From the NCBI GenBank assembly GCA_019321725.1, contig CM033109.1:11005993-11069992 (forward strand): a stretch of 64,000 bases of DNA. Reading direction: 5' to 3'. This document shows positions 1 through 11,577 of the stretch, in pieces. The stretch is from Paulownia fortunei (Eukaryota > Streptophyta > Magnoliopsida > Lamiales > Paulowniaceae). Numbering within the stretch: the first letter of the stretch is position 1; each line of letters begins with the position of its first letter. Made by a program: the position numbers and the translations under genes. The notes beneath the pieces were generated by a model. That model did no database searches. It had not been told where the DNA came from and saw only the letters and a program-made list of their open reading frames with translations.

Positions 1-355
1 TGAGTATTACACATTTGTTACAAAATAAAATTATTTAATCTTTTAATTAATTTATCATCTCGATTTTTTCATTATTTTAAAGTTACTATAACTTCCAAAC
101 ATTAATATTTATCTTATTATTTAATATTATTATTATTTTAAAAAAAAATCATTAAATTATTTATTATTATAGTAAAAAAATGGTTACATCGACCAAAACC
201 GTGACAAAGAAAGCGATCATTTTTCTCGAGGGTGGGAGTAAATATTTATATTATGTGAATATTTGTAACATCCGATTTTGCTTTACAGTTTACAGTGCCA
301 AACAAATCGACACATCCAATTCTATTATTCTACCTTAATCCATTCGCCCCTCAGC
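1..355 (+). promoter_or_regulatory. Putative promoter and 5' UTR of the FLX-like gene
   Basis: This is AT-rich upstream DNA of the FLX-like gene. A TATA-like stretch (TATTTATA, 243-250) lies about 105 bp before the chosen start codon at 356, which would leave a leader of roughly 75-80 nt. Poly-A and poly-T tracts dominate 1-180. No other regulatory motif can be called with confidence. The reading frame stays open from an ATG at 278, but the 26 residues it would add do not resemble the family N-terminus, so this stretch is treated as leader. Confidence 0.4.
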
Positions 356-3300
356 ATGGCGGGACGAAATCACATCCCAATCACTGGCTTAATGCTCCGC
401 CCCAACCACCACACTATCGACGACCCCCTCATTCTCCACCCCAACCGCCGAATCACTCCGACGGAAGTCCTCCTAATTGAGGACCGTATCGCCGCTCAGA
501 GCCGCGAGATCCAAACCCTCCTCCTCGACAATCAGCGCCTGGCCGCCACCCATGTGGCGCTTAAGCAGGATGTGGTAGCCGCCCAACAGGACCTTCGCCG
601 CGTTTCCGCCACAGCCTCCTCCGTCAAGGCCGAGAGGGACGCTCAGGTGCGCGAGGTCTACGAGCGCTCCCTCAAATTGGAGGCCGACGCCCTGTCCATT
701 GATGGGCTCTCCGCCGAGCTGGACCGAGTTCGGGCCGACATTAAGGAACTCCGGGCCGAGCGTAAGGTGCTGTCGGAGAAGCTGAAGGATGTTGATGGCG
801 ATATAGCGAGGGCAGATTCGGAGTTGCAGCAAATGCCTGACCTCAAGGCTGAGATTGAGGCGATGCAAAGAGAAATCCAACGAGGAAGGTATGCATAAAT
901 GCTTCTTATATATTTGGAATTTCCCTCGAGATTTAAAGCTTTATATAATGAGGGATGAATTTGGTTTTTGGTCCTTGGCAGCGACATTGTTCGTTTACAT
1001 GGTTGGAATGTGGGATAATTCTTTGCATTTCAACCTTGGAATCGATTGAAATATATTAACTTTGCAGATGTGGTTTGGAAGCATAACTTGAAAAGTGATA
1101 TATTGATCTTGTGTTTGGATGCTTAGAGTTGAGTCCTTAGAACTAAAATCTATCCAAATTTGAGTTGAAGAATTTCTAGTTTCAATTTCAAGGCTTTAAG
1201 TCTTTGATTCCAGACATTGTTGAGAAAGAAATTTACGGCTACTGGTATATGGCCTGTGGACTGTGTAAAGTGGAATAAGAACTCAATTACAGAAGCTAAA
1301 TGGACAGAAGAGATAAAATCTATACTGTAGGGATAAATGTCTGTGTGGCAGTTCATCTTATTTTCTTTTGCTTGTCTAGGTAATTTGTCATAATCCAAAT
1401 CAGTCTTGTGTATTTTGTCTTTGAGCAGTCAATTCTTTTTCCTTTACTCTTGGTCATTACAGCTTTCATTTTTCAAATTCATGACCAATAATCCAATGAC
1501 AATCAATTCTAATTGATGGGTACTGATCTTGAATGTTACAATTGTTTTTGAGATCATTTAATATGACAATATACTTAGAACTAAATGTTCAAAACCCAAT
1601 CTTTTGCAGTACTTATATTCGTGCATAAGATTGTTATTAATTTTCATAAGGTGATTTGTAGTGTCGGGAATAATGACAAATGCATTCCTCTGGTTGTGAA
1701 TGTAAAAAGGGCTGCAATTGAATATGAAAGAAAGATGCGCTCCAATAACTTTGAACTAAGTGAAACAATGGAGAAGCACATGATTTCTATGGCTCGTGAG
1801 GTCGAAAAATTACGTTCTGAACTTGCAAATGCAGAGAAGAGGGCGATGGCGGCTGCCACAGCTGCAGTCTCAGCTGCCAATCCAGGTAACTGATACAGGA
1901 GCATGCTATTGTTGCTGTGTAAAGTTTATTGTTTTTCTCATATCGACCAAAACCATAAGAGCATAATGTGCCATCATGTCTTATCAGGTCCTGGATATGC
2001 TATACACCAGAGAAATCTTGAACCTGGATATAGTGGAAATTCATTATCTGATCCTCATGCTGTTCATCAGGTTTGATGTACCACCTCTTATTAAATTCTA
2101 ATTGAGTTCAGTCCTTTTTAACCTTCAATGTCATCAAGTCAAACCATCATAAGTTTGTCCACTTATGCTAGTAGCCTAATGGAGTAATATTACTTTATCA
2201 AATAGGGCTTTAAGAAAGCAACAAATGTACTCGTAGTAGAACCTTGTTTGATGAATAGAAACAGTAGAAACCATGCCTCCGACGCTGTTAAACTCCCTAT
2301 TTTCATTGTTCTCTTTTCGATCTTGTATCTTCCTTGAAATAACAAATCACTAATTGATTTTCATATCATCTCGATCTTGTTAAAATTGAGTGGAGAGTAT
2401 TCGTTCTGTCTCTGCTGCTAGATGATTGCCTGGTCAAAGGTTCCAAGGGAGGATGGGTATGGATACAGTCTGAAGAAAGAAATGGCTTGAAAGTTCACCA
2501 GATGATTTGCAACAAAATAACTCCACAACCAAAAAGGATTCTATAATTCCCAAAATTACAAATCCTTGCATTCCTCGCCAACAAGTTCATCCCTAGGTTC
2601 TAGGACAATTGGAATTATAAAGATACCTTGACCATGAAAAATATAAAAAGTGTTTGTGTAAAAGATTATGGAAAATAACTTTAATGTGCAAAACTTGGAG
2701 TTAAAAAGTTCAGATATTCCCTTAAATTTGTTTCTTAATCCTCTAATGAACATTAGTTAGTATAATAGGATGATAAATACCGGAAAAGATAAGTAAGATA
2801 GATAAATCATCCTTAGAATCGGATCCATGATGTATGAATCAGTATCTGAATTCTTTTATACGAGTAATATCTAAAATTGGTCCTCTTAAGGTCATTATCC
2901 AGTATAAATATGATGATAAACAGAGACACAAGTATATAAATTAATCATGCTTAGAAACTGATCCATGATGCTTGAAACCACTAATACTTCTTGTCATACC
3001 AGTTTGCAGCCTGCTTCCAGTTCTTTTCCCTGTAGCCTTTGCTTCTCAGCTTCTTTGGCTAAGATCAAATACAGTATCTGGTGTGTTAATGAAATGCTTT
3101 TCCATGTATTGGCTGTGGCTTATAACTCAATCAGCAAGCTAATCTTCTGAAGCAAATGAAAAATAATGTGCTCATGGCTATTGTTGGGAAAATAATGATG
3201 AAGTTTGGGCTTGCCTGAGTCTCAGCTTTTTGATTCCCTCATCTGGGGTGTAATGCTAGTGGTTTTAATAGTTAACCACATCAGTAATTCTATGTACTAT

Positions 3301-3706
3301 GACATTTGGTTTTAAACCATGTTTAAGGTTGTAATTCTTATGATTGCCATCAGTCTAAATATGTCAGGAAGTATGCTCTGTTGGCCTTGTTGTCTCCTAA
3401 AAGTCGTAGGCGCTTACTTTTTTTTTTTTTTTGGTGTGTTTCTTCAAAATACTAGATGGACTAGCATTTTTCCATATATTTTCATGGCCAAGGGTAGCTC
3501 AGGTCACTTGTGGCTACTCTAACCTTCATTCCTCTGTCTCTATTAAGTATTTTACAATTTCTGACTGAATTATCTAGTTCTGATAAGCTTTCATTTAATT
3601 TATTGAACAGGGCACTTTTGATGCCAGTTCCACTTATGGTCTTGGACCAGGGCCTCCTGGTCCTCTTGGTCCATATGACATCCAAAGACAGCAAGTACAT
3701 AGTTAA
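356..3706 (+). CDS. FLX-like coiled-coil protein (FLOWERING LOCUS C EXPRESSOR-like), four exons
   Basis: The coding sequence assembles as exons 356-888, 1710-1885, 1988-2070 and 3611-3706, joined at GT/AG sites with matching phase, giving about 295 residues. Exon 1 encodes residues 1-178, starting [11 protein letters not shown]. It contains the block [20 protein letters not shown] (residues 39-58) followed by [14 protein letters not shown], which is typical of FLX and FLX-LIKE proteins. Heptad-rich helix continues through exon 2 ([33 protein letters not shown]) to about residue 225, then Ala-rich sequence. Exons 3 and 4 give a Gly/Pro/Tyr-rich tail ending [10 protein letters not shown]. In Arabidopsis, FLX acts in the nucleus with FRIGIDA to promote FLC expression and delay flowering; other family members are less understood. 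Exon 1 is much more GC-rich than the surrounding DNA. Intron 3 is the longest (1,540 nt). The last exon could instead splice onward at GTACAT near 3696, giving a different C-terminus. It appears intact. Confidence 0.85.
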
Positions 3707-4150
3707 CCTGCCAGTGCAAATTTGAGGCGCTCAAATCACAAGTTAATTTCTGGTTTACCTGCACCAGGTTGGTTGAGGTCTAAATGGCTTTCAAGTTGGA
3801 CAGTGGCTGCAAATGCATCTAACTCAAATGGAGTTTGTCCTATTACTCGAGTTACTTTAAAGTTTACTTTTTACTAGGGAACTAAACCAAATTCAGTATG
3901 CCTGGAAGTCGCACAAAATTATAAGAGGCTGCAATGCATTACTTTCAATATTCCAGTATTTCCATTTGAACTCTCAGAACTTCAACATCACAGTGTAACT
4001 ATGTTCATTGTCTTTGCCAAAATGTACAGAGAACCTTTTATTTGAACTTTTCTTGCCAGTATCTGCTTAATAACTTGCTTTTACTTGAATTTTAAACTTG
4101 GATATCATGATATGCAGCACGAATGAGCTATTGTATACTGATAAGAGCAG
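3707..4150. other. 3' flank of the FLX-like gene
   Basis: Presumed 3' UTR and flanking DNA. No convincing ORF, RNA gene or repeat was seen. No clear polyadenylation signal could be assigned. Confidence 0.3.
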
Positions 4151-4498
4151 GTGGTTTGGGTATATTGGTATCAAGATGAAAATGGAAAGGGTTCCAATCC
4201 TCCCCTTGGTGGTATTTTCATGATGCTGGGAGTTAAAAATGACCAGGTTATTAAGAAACATGCTTATAACTTGATGTCTGTAGCGGAAGAGTTGTTGCAC
4301 CAACTCATAGACATGTTTGGCAAGGTGGATAAGATTGACATATTTCCAAAAGAACGAAAGGAAATCTTCTATTCACAAGGTATAAATTTTTTTGAATATG
4401 AAAATGCTGCGAAGTTATCCCTACACAGGCGCTCCATATTTGATAATTGTCACCAATTGGATAATCAAAACTCAAAAGTTTCTTACACGAAATACTGA
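4151..4498 (+). pseudogene. Unrecognised 115-codon ORF, possible gene or exon remnant
   Basis: An open frame of 115 codons starts MVWVYWYQDENGKG and ends KVSYTKY. I do not recognise it. Its amino-acid make-up is protein-like, with charged and hydrophobic residues alternating. The middle part (LLHQLIDMFGKVDKIDIFPK) and the later INFFEYENAAKL are faintly like the beta-alpha-beta pattern of an RRM, but no RNP1 motif is visible. The frame is followed by short readable patches in other frames, as expected for a decayed exon. It lies 0.45 kb downstream of the FLX-like gene on the same strand and immediately left of the transposon-dominated region. It could also be a chance ORF. Confidence 0.25.
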
Positions 4499-4752
4499 GA
4501 ACATAGTGATCGATGAAACTCATTCCAAAGAAATGGTTGCTTTAAATTGATGTCCTATGTGATTGAAATGATGATTGAACTGCTACATAAACTCTGATCT
4601 CCAATTCTGGATAGGACAACATCTATTTGCTCGACTGAAGATTTAGTTGATCTGGGACTTTTGCACCCACTAGAAAAATAAGAGGATCCAACTGTAAAAG
4701 ATGTAATGGAAATTCATTCCCATGTGTTTGAGGAATTGTCTATTGGAGAACT

Positions 4753-5640
4753 TGTTGGAAATTGATTTCAAAGTTGGGTCTTGATCAATAATTCAAGTTG
4801 GTTTCATTTAATAAAAATCAAAATTATTTGATTAAACGTTATCATAGTAGATAGATGGTTTAATAAATTTGATTTTTGAAAATCTAATTTCAAGTGAACG
4901 AGAAATTAATGCCAATGGTGAGCTACTTTGAGAGTGTAATTGTTGAATTGAAAAATAATGAGATTTCATCTACCCCACATTGAAAATTGAAAGGGTTACT
5001 TCAAGTTGGATACTTAGGTTTGGAGGTATCAATAGTATTTGGAAGGGGAAGGACTTACATCCTAGTAGGTTCGGACCAAAGCCCACATACACAAGCATGG
5101 CCTGTCAACTTGACCTTCGCTTCTGCGCAAGCTGAGTGGCAGCTTACCGGTCCATCGCTAATTGTAAGAAAATATGTGATTGTATAATCAGCGAGCAACT
5201 GACTGATCTATATGTCATGTTAGCACCATACATCGTCTAGTCAATACCAAGTGAACAAATGTATCTATCCAATCATCGCAACATTTCAATGGTTGTGTCT
5301 GTAGGCCATAATTTTTCAACAATTATAATTAGACCCCCTCGAGTTGTAGATTTCATTTATTCTCATCTATGCACTTCTCTTCTTACATCCACGTACTCCA
5401 AGAGTGTTAAAATTATTATTTTTTAGTTTATTGTTCTTGAGATGTGTAGTGTTACTATCTCAATGAGTAGTCGTTGTATCTTGAGAGACAATTGCCGATA
5501 TTCCATTAGCACTAGTACGGGGCAATTTTGTCTTAAAGAGAAAGAGTCTAACTGTTGTCTCGACTACCATACCTAAGCTATTATTTTGCTCAAATTGTTC
5601 CAGTCATTTAAACTACACATTGTTTACACATTATTTTTCT
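4753..5640 (+). mobile_element. Copia LTR-like sequence upstream of a gag remnant
   Basis: Sequence beginning TGTTGGAAATTG at 4753 lies directly upstream of a copia gag remnant and has the style of plant Ty1/copia LTRs: TGTTGG start, AT-rich body, T-rich right side. No second LTR copy was found in the window, no clear tRNA-Met primer site is visible between it and gag, and the right boundary is a guess. The call rests mainly on position. Confidence 0.4.
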
Positions 5641-5690
5641 GATAATTTTAAGACGAAATTTTATTTAATTTGAATGGTGCCATTTGTAGT

Positions 5691-6023
5691 GTTCCCTCAT
5701 GGGAGAGGCCAGAGAAGCTCTCCAAGATAGACTTCAAGAGACGACAACAAGAGATGTTGTTCTATCTCACTACGCTAAAACTAGTGAGGTTTTTGAGTGA
5801 TGAGGCCCTAACAATGACGATGGATGAATAGGATTCCCAAAAGAGAGTTGTGTTTGATACATGGAGTTATAGTGACTTCCTATGCATGAACTATATTCTG
5901 AATGGACTGGATAATACATTGTACACCATGTATACTTTAGTAAATTCTATAAAGGTATTGTGAGAATCACTTGAAAAGAAGTACAAAACTAAAGATGCCA
6001 CCTTGAAGAAATTCATAGTGGGA
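5691..6023 (+). pseudogene. gag: Copia gag N-terminal remnant
   Basis: The + frame from 5691 reads PEKLSKIDFKRRQQEMLFYL, then SYSDFLCMNYILNGLDNTLY and SLEKKYKTKDATLKKFIVG. This is the characteristic N-terminal half of plant Ty1/copia gag (UBN2-type capsid region). At least two in-frame stops interrupt it. It ends abruptly after FIVG at about 6023, where the sequence switches to the opposite strand (next entry). Gag would form the particle that packages element RNA; this copy cannot. Confidence 0.75.
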
Positions 6024-6206
6024 GTTATATCCTCAAATCTCATTTTCTTTTGATTATACTTTAAATAATTCTTGAAGTCCTTCCACAAAGATGACAACTT
6101 CTATAGCTGTTAGTTAAAGGATTCACTAAGCTTCATATCTTCTGCATGTATATTATGCAAAATGATTTATAGCTCTTGGACTTGGCTCATCACCATCTTG
6201 AAATCA
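6024..6206 (-). pseudogene. gag: Inverted middle segment of the same copia gag
   Basis: Reading the minus strand from about 6206 down to 6024 gives FKMVMSQVQEL, then IILHNIHAEDMKLSESF and LSSLWKDFKNYLKYNQKKMR. These are the blocks that follow FIVG in intact copia gag. The neighbouring + fragment stops exactly where this one would be expected to begin, so the simplest reading is a short inversion inside one gag gene. After 6206 the + strand may resume gag (KKFQRN-like), followed by a very weak zinc-knuckle resemblance up to 6300. Several stops are present. Confidence 0.7.
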
Positions 6207-6305
6207 AACATTTTGAAAATCTGAATAAAAAATTTCAAAGAAATTCTGGGCTGAGGCAAATAACACATCCTGCTACACATAAAATAGCAGCATGATCAAC
6301 AAGTA

Positions 6306-8843
6306 TGATAGGCTCATAAATTATAATATTTTCGACACCTCCATGAGTATAATTACACGTGTTTGTCATAAAAGTGATATAATTGTACCTCATTTTGTGA
6401 TAATTGTGTGTGGGGACTAAAAATGAAGAATGCAGTGAATAGATGGTGAAAAATGGCCAACATTAGACAAAAAGAAACTCACGCCGCGACACCCCCTAAT
6501 GGAACCACCGCACAAGCATAAAAAATTGGGTAGTGAGTGTTGATTTTTATGGCACCACGACACTTTCCATTTAGCGCCGCTGTGTGAGCACCCAAAATTG
6601 GACATTGAGCAGCCTTTTTCAAAGCACCATGACACCCCCCATTTGGCGTCATGACCCCTGAGGAGCAGGGTATTTCGCGCCGCGGTGCCAGTTGTTCAAA
6701 CATGAAAAACAATAGCTATGAAATTTTGAGAGACAAGTGGCAATCCAATCCATGCATGAAATCTTTCTTGTTATACACCACTACATTCTTACACACCATG
6801 TGACACTCTATTAGATAACTATATTTATTTATATAATTACATCACACAAATGATAGATACACACATACTTACACATAATTATCTTGAACAACACACAATA
6901 CACATCATTCAACATATAATTTATTACCCACACACATTTTACACCTAAATTCTCACACACTATTTCTCTCCATCTAAAAATAAACACTTCTCCATATTTC
7001 TTCACACACCAAACTTAGAACACCCATTACCCATTCACCAAGGAGCTTGGGGATTTGCAAACAAGAAGAGGAGAGCTTCATTTGGGCATTGAGGATCTTG
7101 AAGAAAAATTGAAGAATCATATTGTGGTTGTAGCTTCTACTTTAATTTCTTCTTTTATTTTGTGTAGTTTTGAGAAATTTGTAAAGATCGTGATGTTGAC
7201 AAACACTTAGTTCTTGGTTAGTTTCAATATGAGCTAAACTATTTTTTGTCAGGGCTTGGAAAGCTATTTCTATGGAGTTATGAGTTGATGTTTATATTGT
7301 GATTGGAATGTTACTTTTATTGTAATGAGCATATGCTATGTGTTTAATGCTTCTTGATTTTTTGGCCAATTTCAAGTTGATTTTAATTATTACAATTAGG
7401 CTGAGAGGTGAGGTTGTAGCAATGGACCAGGTAGTATATGTCATGGACCGATCTCTATAGAGATATAGGCATAAGTACATGTAGCAGTCATAGACTTGAT
7501 CGTGGAAAGCTAATGGAATTCATAAAGCTCAAAGCATTCTTAGTGGGATGACTCGTAGCTAAAGATAGCATCGGTGGCCTACTAGGGGTAGATTTGGTCC
7601 ATCTCGAGAGAGAATACCAATTACAATAGAAAGACCCGCCGTCACACACCTCACATCATTCTAATTCACAATTAAGTTAGGATCATAATAATAGAGAATG
7701 GCTAACCAATGCCTTGACTCTCCCTAGTACTGCACTCAATCCCTCAATATCTTTAGACTTTAGTTGTTTTTGTTTAATTTACTAGTTTTTAGCTCTCAAT
7801 TCTGTCAACCAAATATTCGATAGGTTAAATATAGTTGGATTATCTATACTTTAGTAGTTGCTCACATACTCTCTAGGGACACAACATCCGTATACTTAGA
7901 CCTCACCATGGGCTGAGTCAAAATCGAACTCAATTTGTAACTGGCCCGTGGTCAACATGTTGAAATCCATTAACCAAATATCGACGTGTTTAACACGTAA
8001 TCCGCCTTTGGGATCAAGGGCCGATTACAAGTTGGAAAAACCCAACTCGTGGACCCTCCAGGTCCAGCTTGAATGTTTGAACACTACAGGGATGCCTGAT
8101 TTATCTTCATGTTTGAATGTTTTTAACCTTTTATGGGAACAACAGCAGCCAACCAAGACTATTACCAGTCTACTAGTTTAGTTCTTTTTTTAGGGTCTAC
8201 AAATCCTAATCAGCATTTGACTTTGATTTCCATCATTTATCAATTAATACACAAAAAACTTGACATTTGCATACAGAATTTTCCACAATCTGTTTGATTA
8301 AGTAGAACGTAATGATTTGAGTTCTTCCCCTTTTTTATTTTTAAATTATTTTTAATTATATAATTTAAATTTAAGTGCAAATTTTAAATTTTAGTTAGCA
8401 ATATTTTTTCAAATTTAAGTTATTTTTTTTTCATTAAATTAAAAAATTAAAAACATTTTTTTCAAATTCAAGTTTAAAAATTTTCATTCAAATTTAAGTT
8501 TAAGACTTCAAGCTCTTTTTTGTTTTTAAAAAGTTGTAATTTCATAGAATTAAATTTTAGTTAATAGATAATAATTAACATAACTTAAAAATAAATAAAT
8601 AAATAAAGGTTGAAACCAGCCCAGACCCGATGGTTAACCGGGCCTAAAACCAGAACCGACCCACTGTTTCTTGAACTCGGACCGTAATCGGCCCTTGTCG
8701 ATTACAGTTAAGGGTTGGAATTTTCTGACTCATGGAACCATTGGTTCCCGACCCGTGGTCAGGTCTATGTATACTCATACACTTCATTACTTGTTGGCCC
8801 GTACACTTGCCGAATTTGATAGCATTTAAGTGTAGCCACATCA
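6306..8843 (+). repeat. 5' LTR of the Athila-type element, split by a hAT element
   Basis: The LTR starts TGATAGGCTC and ends ...CACATCA, six bases before the primer site. Without the 871-bp hAT insertion (7897-8767) and its duplicated 8 bp it is about 1.66 kb. Near its left end three imperfect units of about 72 bp occur (6481-6690), each with a GC-rich core like GCACCRCGACAC followed by AAAATTG and GCAG/GTGAG. The 3' LTR carries the same array with a shortened third unit. Confidence 0.85.
7897..8767. mobile_element. Non-autonomous hAT-like DNA transposon in the 5' LTR
   Basis: The insertion is defined by comparison with the 3' LTR, which reads through uninterrupted. It is flanked by an 8-bp near-perfect duplication (CGTATACT at 7889-7896, TGTATACT at 8768-8775), the length made by hAT transposases. 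The ends are inverted repeats: the left begins TAGACCTCACCATGGG, and the reverse complement of the right end begins TAGACCTGACCACGGG. Further inside, GGGCCGATTACA appears in inverted arrangement on both sides. The middle (8330-8610) is AT-rich. No transposase is encoded, so it would have needed an enzyme from elsewhere. Confidence 0.82.
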
Positions 8844-8849
8844 AGTTTT

Positions 8850-8867
8850 TAGCGCCATTGCCAGGGA
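8850..8867 (+). other. Primer-binding site, tRNA-Asp type (Athila element)
   Basis: TAGCGCCATTGCCAGGGA follows the 5' LTR after a spacer of six bases. It is a mutated form of the TGGCGCCGTTGCCGGGG site, complementary to tRNA-Asp, that primes minus-strand synthesis in Athila-type elements. Its position fixes the right end of the 5' LTR. Confidence 0.8.
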
Positions 8868-9139
8868 GTATATCTTTGCAATATTGGAGCTGATTATCTA
8901 ACTGTAATTTGACCATTTTATTTGCTTTATTTTTATTTTATTGCTTTGGTTTTTATGTTTCTTTATTTCATTTTCTTTAAACAAGCTACTTTTGAGTTCT
9001 TGTTTTTTATTGTAGGTACTGTTGGTGTATGACTTGGTCATCTACATGGGATCTTGTGCCATAAGACCCAAAAATAGAAAAAAACTCTTCAGTTGTTGGT
9101 AAAATAATCAAAAGATGAAAGAATAGCCAACAATGAATG
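8868..9139. other. Untranslated leader of the Athila element
   Basis: T-rich leader between the primer site and the first readable gag residues. No ORF or structure is recognised. Confidence 0.5.
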
Positions 9140-9963
9140 AGACATGGAGAATAGATCTTTGTTGGATTATGCCAAACCTTCGATAAACGGGACCAATTAG
9201 AGTAATAGGAGGCCGACAATACAAGCAAACACTTTTGAGATTAAATCGGTGATCATTCAAATGATAGAAACCTTGGTGCAATATGGTGGTTTACCTAGTA
9301 ATGACCCCAATGCCTACATTACAAACTTTTTGGAGATTTATGGCACCTTTAAACATAATGGAGTGACCGATAATACTATTAGACTAAGATTGTTACCATT
9401 TTCTTTGAGGGACAAAGCCAAGAGTTGGCTTAATTTATTGCCCACCAGATCAATCACTATATGGGATGCCATGGTACAAGCATTCCTTACCAAGTACTTT
9501 CCACCTTCCAAAATTGCCAAAATTAGGAACGACATTACTACATTTGTGCAATTTGAGTTGGAGTCCTTATATGAAGGTTCGGAGAGGTTCAGGGATTTGT
9601 TGAGGAAGTGCCCACACTATGGTTTACCTACATAGCTTCAAGTGCAAACATTCTATAATGGTTTGTCACCCACCAACCAAGTTATGATAAATGCAGCAGT
9701 GGGAGGAGCAATCATGAGGAAAACTTTAGATAAGGCATATGAATTTTAGAGAAAATAATGTCCAATAGTTACCAATGGAAAACGGATATAAGTTTGGGAA
9801 AGAAGGCAACAGAAGTGAAGTGCACACCATTGACACATACTCTGCCCTTTCGGCTCAAATCGAAGCATTGAATAAGAAGATTGACAACATGACTGCTTCA
9901 GTGATGAAAGTGCAAACCGTCGCATGTAAGTTATGTGGAGGTGGACACTATAGCACTGAGTGT
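9140..9963 (+). pseudogene. gag: Athila gag: capsid region and zinc knuckle
   Basis: Readable gag begins near 9140 (LLDYAKPSINGT, RRPTIQANTFEIK). It continues in the frame opening at 9249 with QYGGLPSNDPNAYITNFLEI, FSLRDKAKSWLNLLP and FPPSKIAKIRNDI, the retrotransposon gag (capsid) family pattern. After a stop at about 9633 it resumes (NGLSPTNQVMINAAVGGAI) and reaches a CX2CX3HX4C knuckle, CKLCGGGHYSTEC, at 9924-9963. That spacing is normal for this lineage. The product would be the capsid/nucleocapsid; internal stops make it non-functional. Confidence 0.82.
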
Positions 9964-10183
9964 TAAGTGGGGAATCTATTTTCATCCTCATCCGAGCAAG
10001 CTAATTATTTTGGGAAATTTAATAGGCAAGCAAACAATTCCTATTCCTAAACATACAATCCCGTATGGAGAAATCATCCAAATTTACATAAGGAGGTCAA
10101 ATTAGCCAAGGTATATCTAAAGCTAATCAAAACATGGCAAGACCTCCACCACCCAGTACCCACCCTAAGAGAAGAAATCAAAT

Positions 10184-11203
10184 TTGGAAGAGCTTGTGGC
10201 CAAATTCATTGCTAATACTAAAGTAAGAATCCAAAACAATGAGGCAACCTTGAGGAATTCAGAAACTCAAGTAGGTCAAATTATAAGCATGGTTTCGGGG
10301 TGTGCTCAAGGTACATTGCCAAGTGACACAGAGAAAAATCATAAAGAGCATGTCAAGGCCATCACATTAAGGAGTGGGAAAAAAGTAGATTTGAAGGTGA
10401 AAGAAGTTGAATCTCAAGAGGAGGAGTCAATCCCCAATGAGAAGAGAAAAGATCCTCAGCAAAATAAGGAGGATAAGCATGCATCGACATCAAAGCCTAA
10501 CACTTCTCCCAAAGGGCTTTTTTCTATGGTATTGAAAAAGCAAAATTTAGATGTTCAATTTTCTAAATTTCTTGATGTCTTTAAAAAGTTTCATATTAAC
10601 ATACCATTTTCCAATGCTTTACTTCAAATGCCTAGTTATGCTAAATTTTTGAAGGAGATCTTATCGAACAAAAGGAAATTTGTGGAACATGAAATAGTGA
10701 ACTTGATCGAAGAGTGCTCTATGATTGTGCAAAACAAGCTTCCTACTAAGCTTAAGGACCCCGAGAGTTTCTCTATCCCTTACACTATTGGTCCTATTTT
10801 ATTTTCTAAAGTCTTATTTGATTTAGGAACTAGTATTAATCTAATGCTAATAACTATTTTTAGAAAACTTAGACTTGGAGAGCTAAAGCCCACAACGATA
10901 TCATTACAACATGCCAACTGGTCCATCAAGTTTCTTGGAGGCATCATTGAAGATGTGCTTGTCAAGGTAGACAAATTCATATTTTCAGTTGATTCTCTTG
11001 TTTTAGACATAGAAGAGGATGCGGACATACATCTCATTCTAGATAGACTCTTTCTAGCCACGAGTAAGGTATTAATTGATGTTCAACTAGGGAGGTTGAT
11101 ACTTAGAGTAGGAGATGATCAAGTGATTTTTAATATGTTCAAAGCAATGAAATACCTAGATGATGAGCATGATGTTATAAAATTGATGCACTTGACTTTT
11201 TAG
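10184..11203 (+). pseudogene. Athila gag C-terminus and aspartic protease
   Basis: This open frame of 339 codons is the longest in the window. Residues 1-100 are the charged gag C-terminus (LEELVAKF-like start, then AITLRSGKKVD). Residues 130-185 include VFKKFHINIPFSNALLQMPS and YAKFLKEILSNKRK. From about residue 190 the aspartic protease domain follows, with the active-site stretch FDLGTSINLM and later LILDRLFLATSKVLIDV. Athila proteases use DLG rather than DTG, so that residue is not a lesion. The frame is cut from gag upstream and from RT downstream by stops. Confidence 0.82.
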
Positions 11204-11577
11204 CTCTTAAATTCTTACATGAGATTAGGTTCAAAGATGAGGTGGAGAAATGTTTAGTTTTTGCTAAGAAAGAGGAGAAGGATGATAAAGGGATACGGGT
11301 TGTTGTGGTGAATTTGAAGGCCAACCCTCCTTACAAAAGGAGTGTTCAACCACGCTTTGAATCATTAGAGAGGCCTCCCTCTACGTAACGAAAGCCATCT
11401 ATCAAGGAGCCTTCTATACTTGAACTTAAACCTCTTCCTCCTCATTTAAAGTATGTTTATCTTGATGATTCATATTCCTTATTAGTGATCATTTCTTCTT
11501 ACTTGATAGGTGAGATGGAAGAAAAGGTCCTAAGTCCTTAAGGAACACAAGAGAGCTTCTAGAAGGAAGATAGCCGA

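Noticed and set aside
473..987. Minus-strand ORFs of 135 and 109 codons over exon 1 of the FLX-like gene
   Set aside because: Antisense shadows of a GC-rich coding exon with no independent support.
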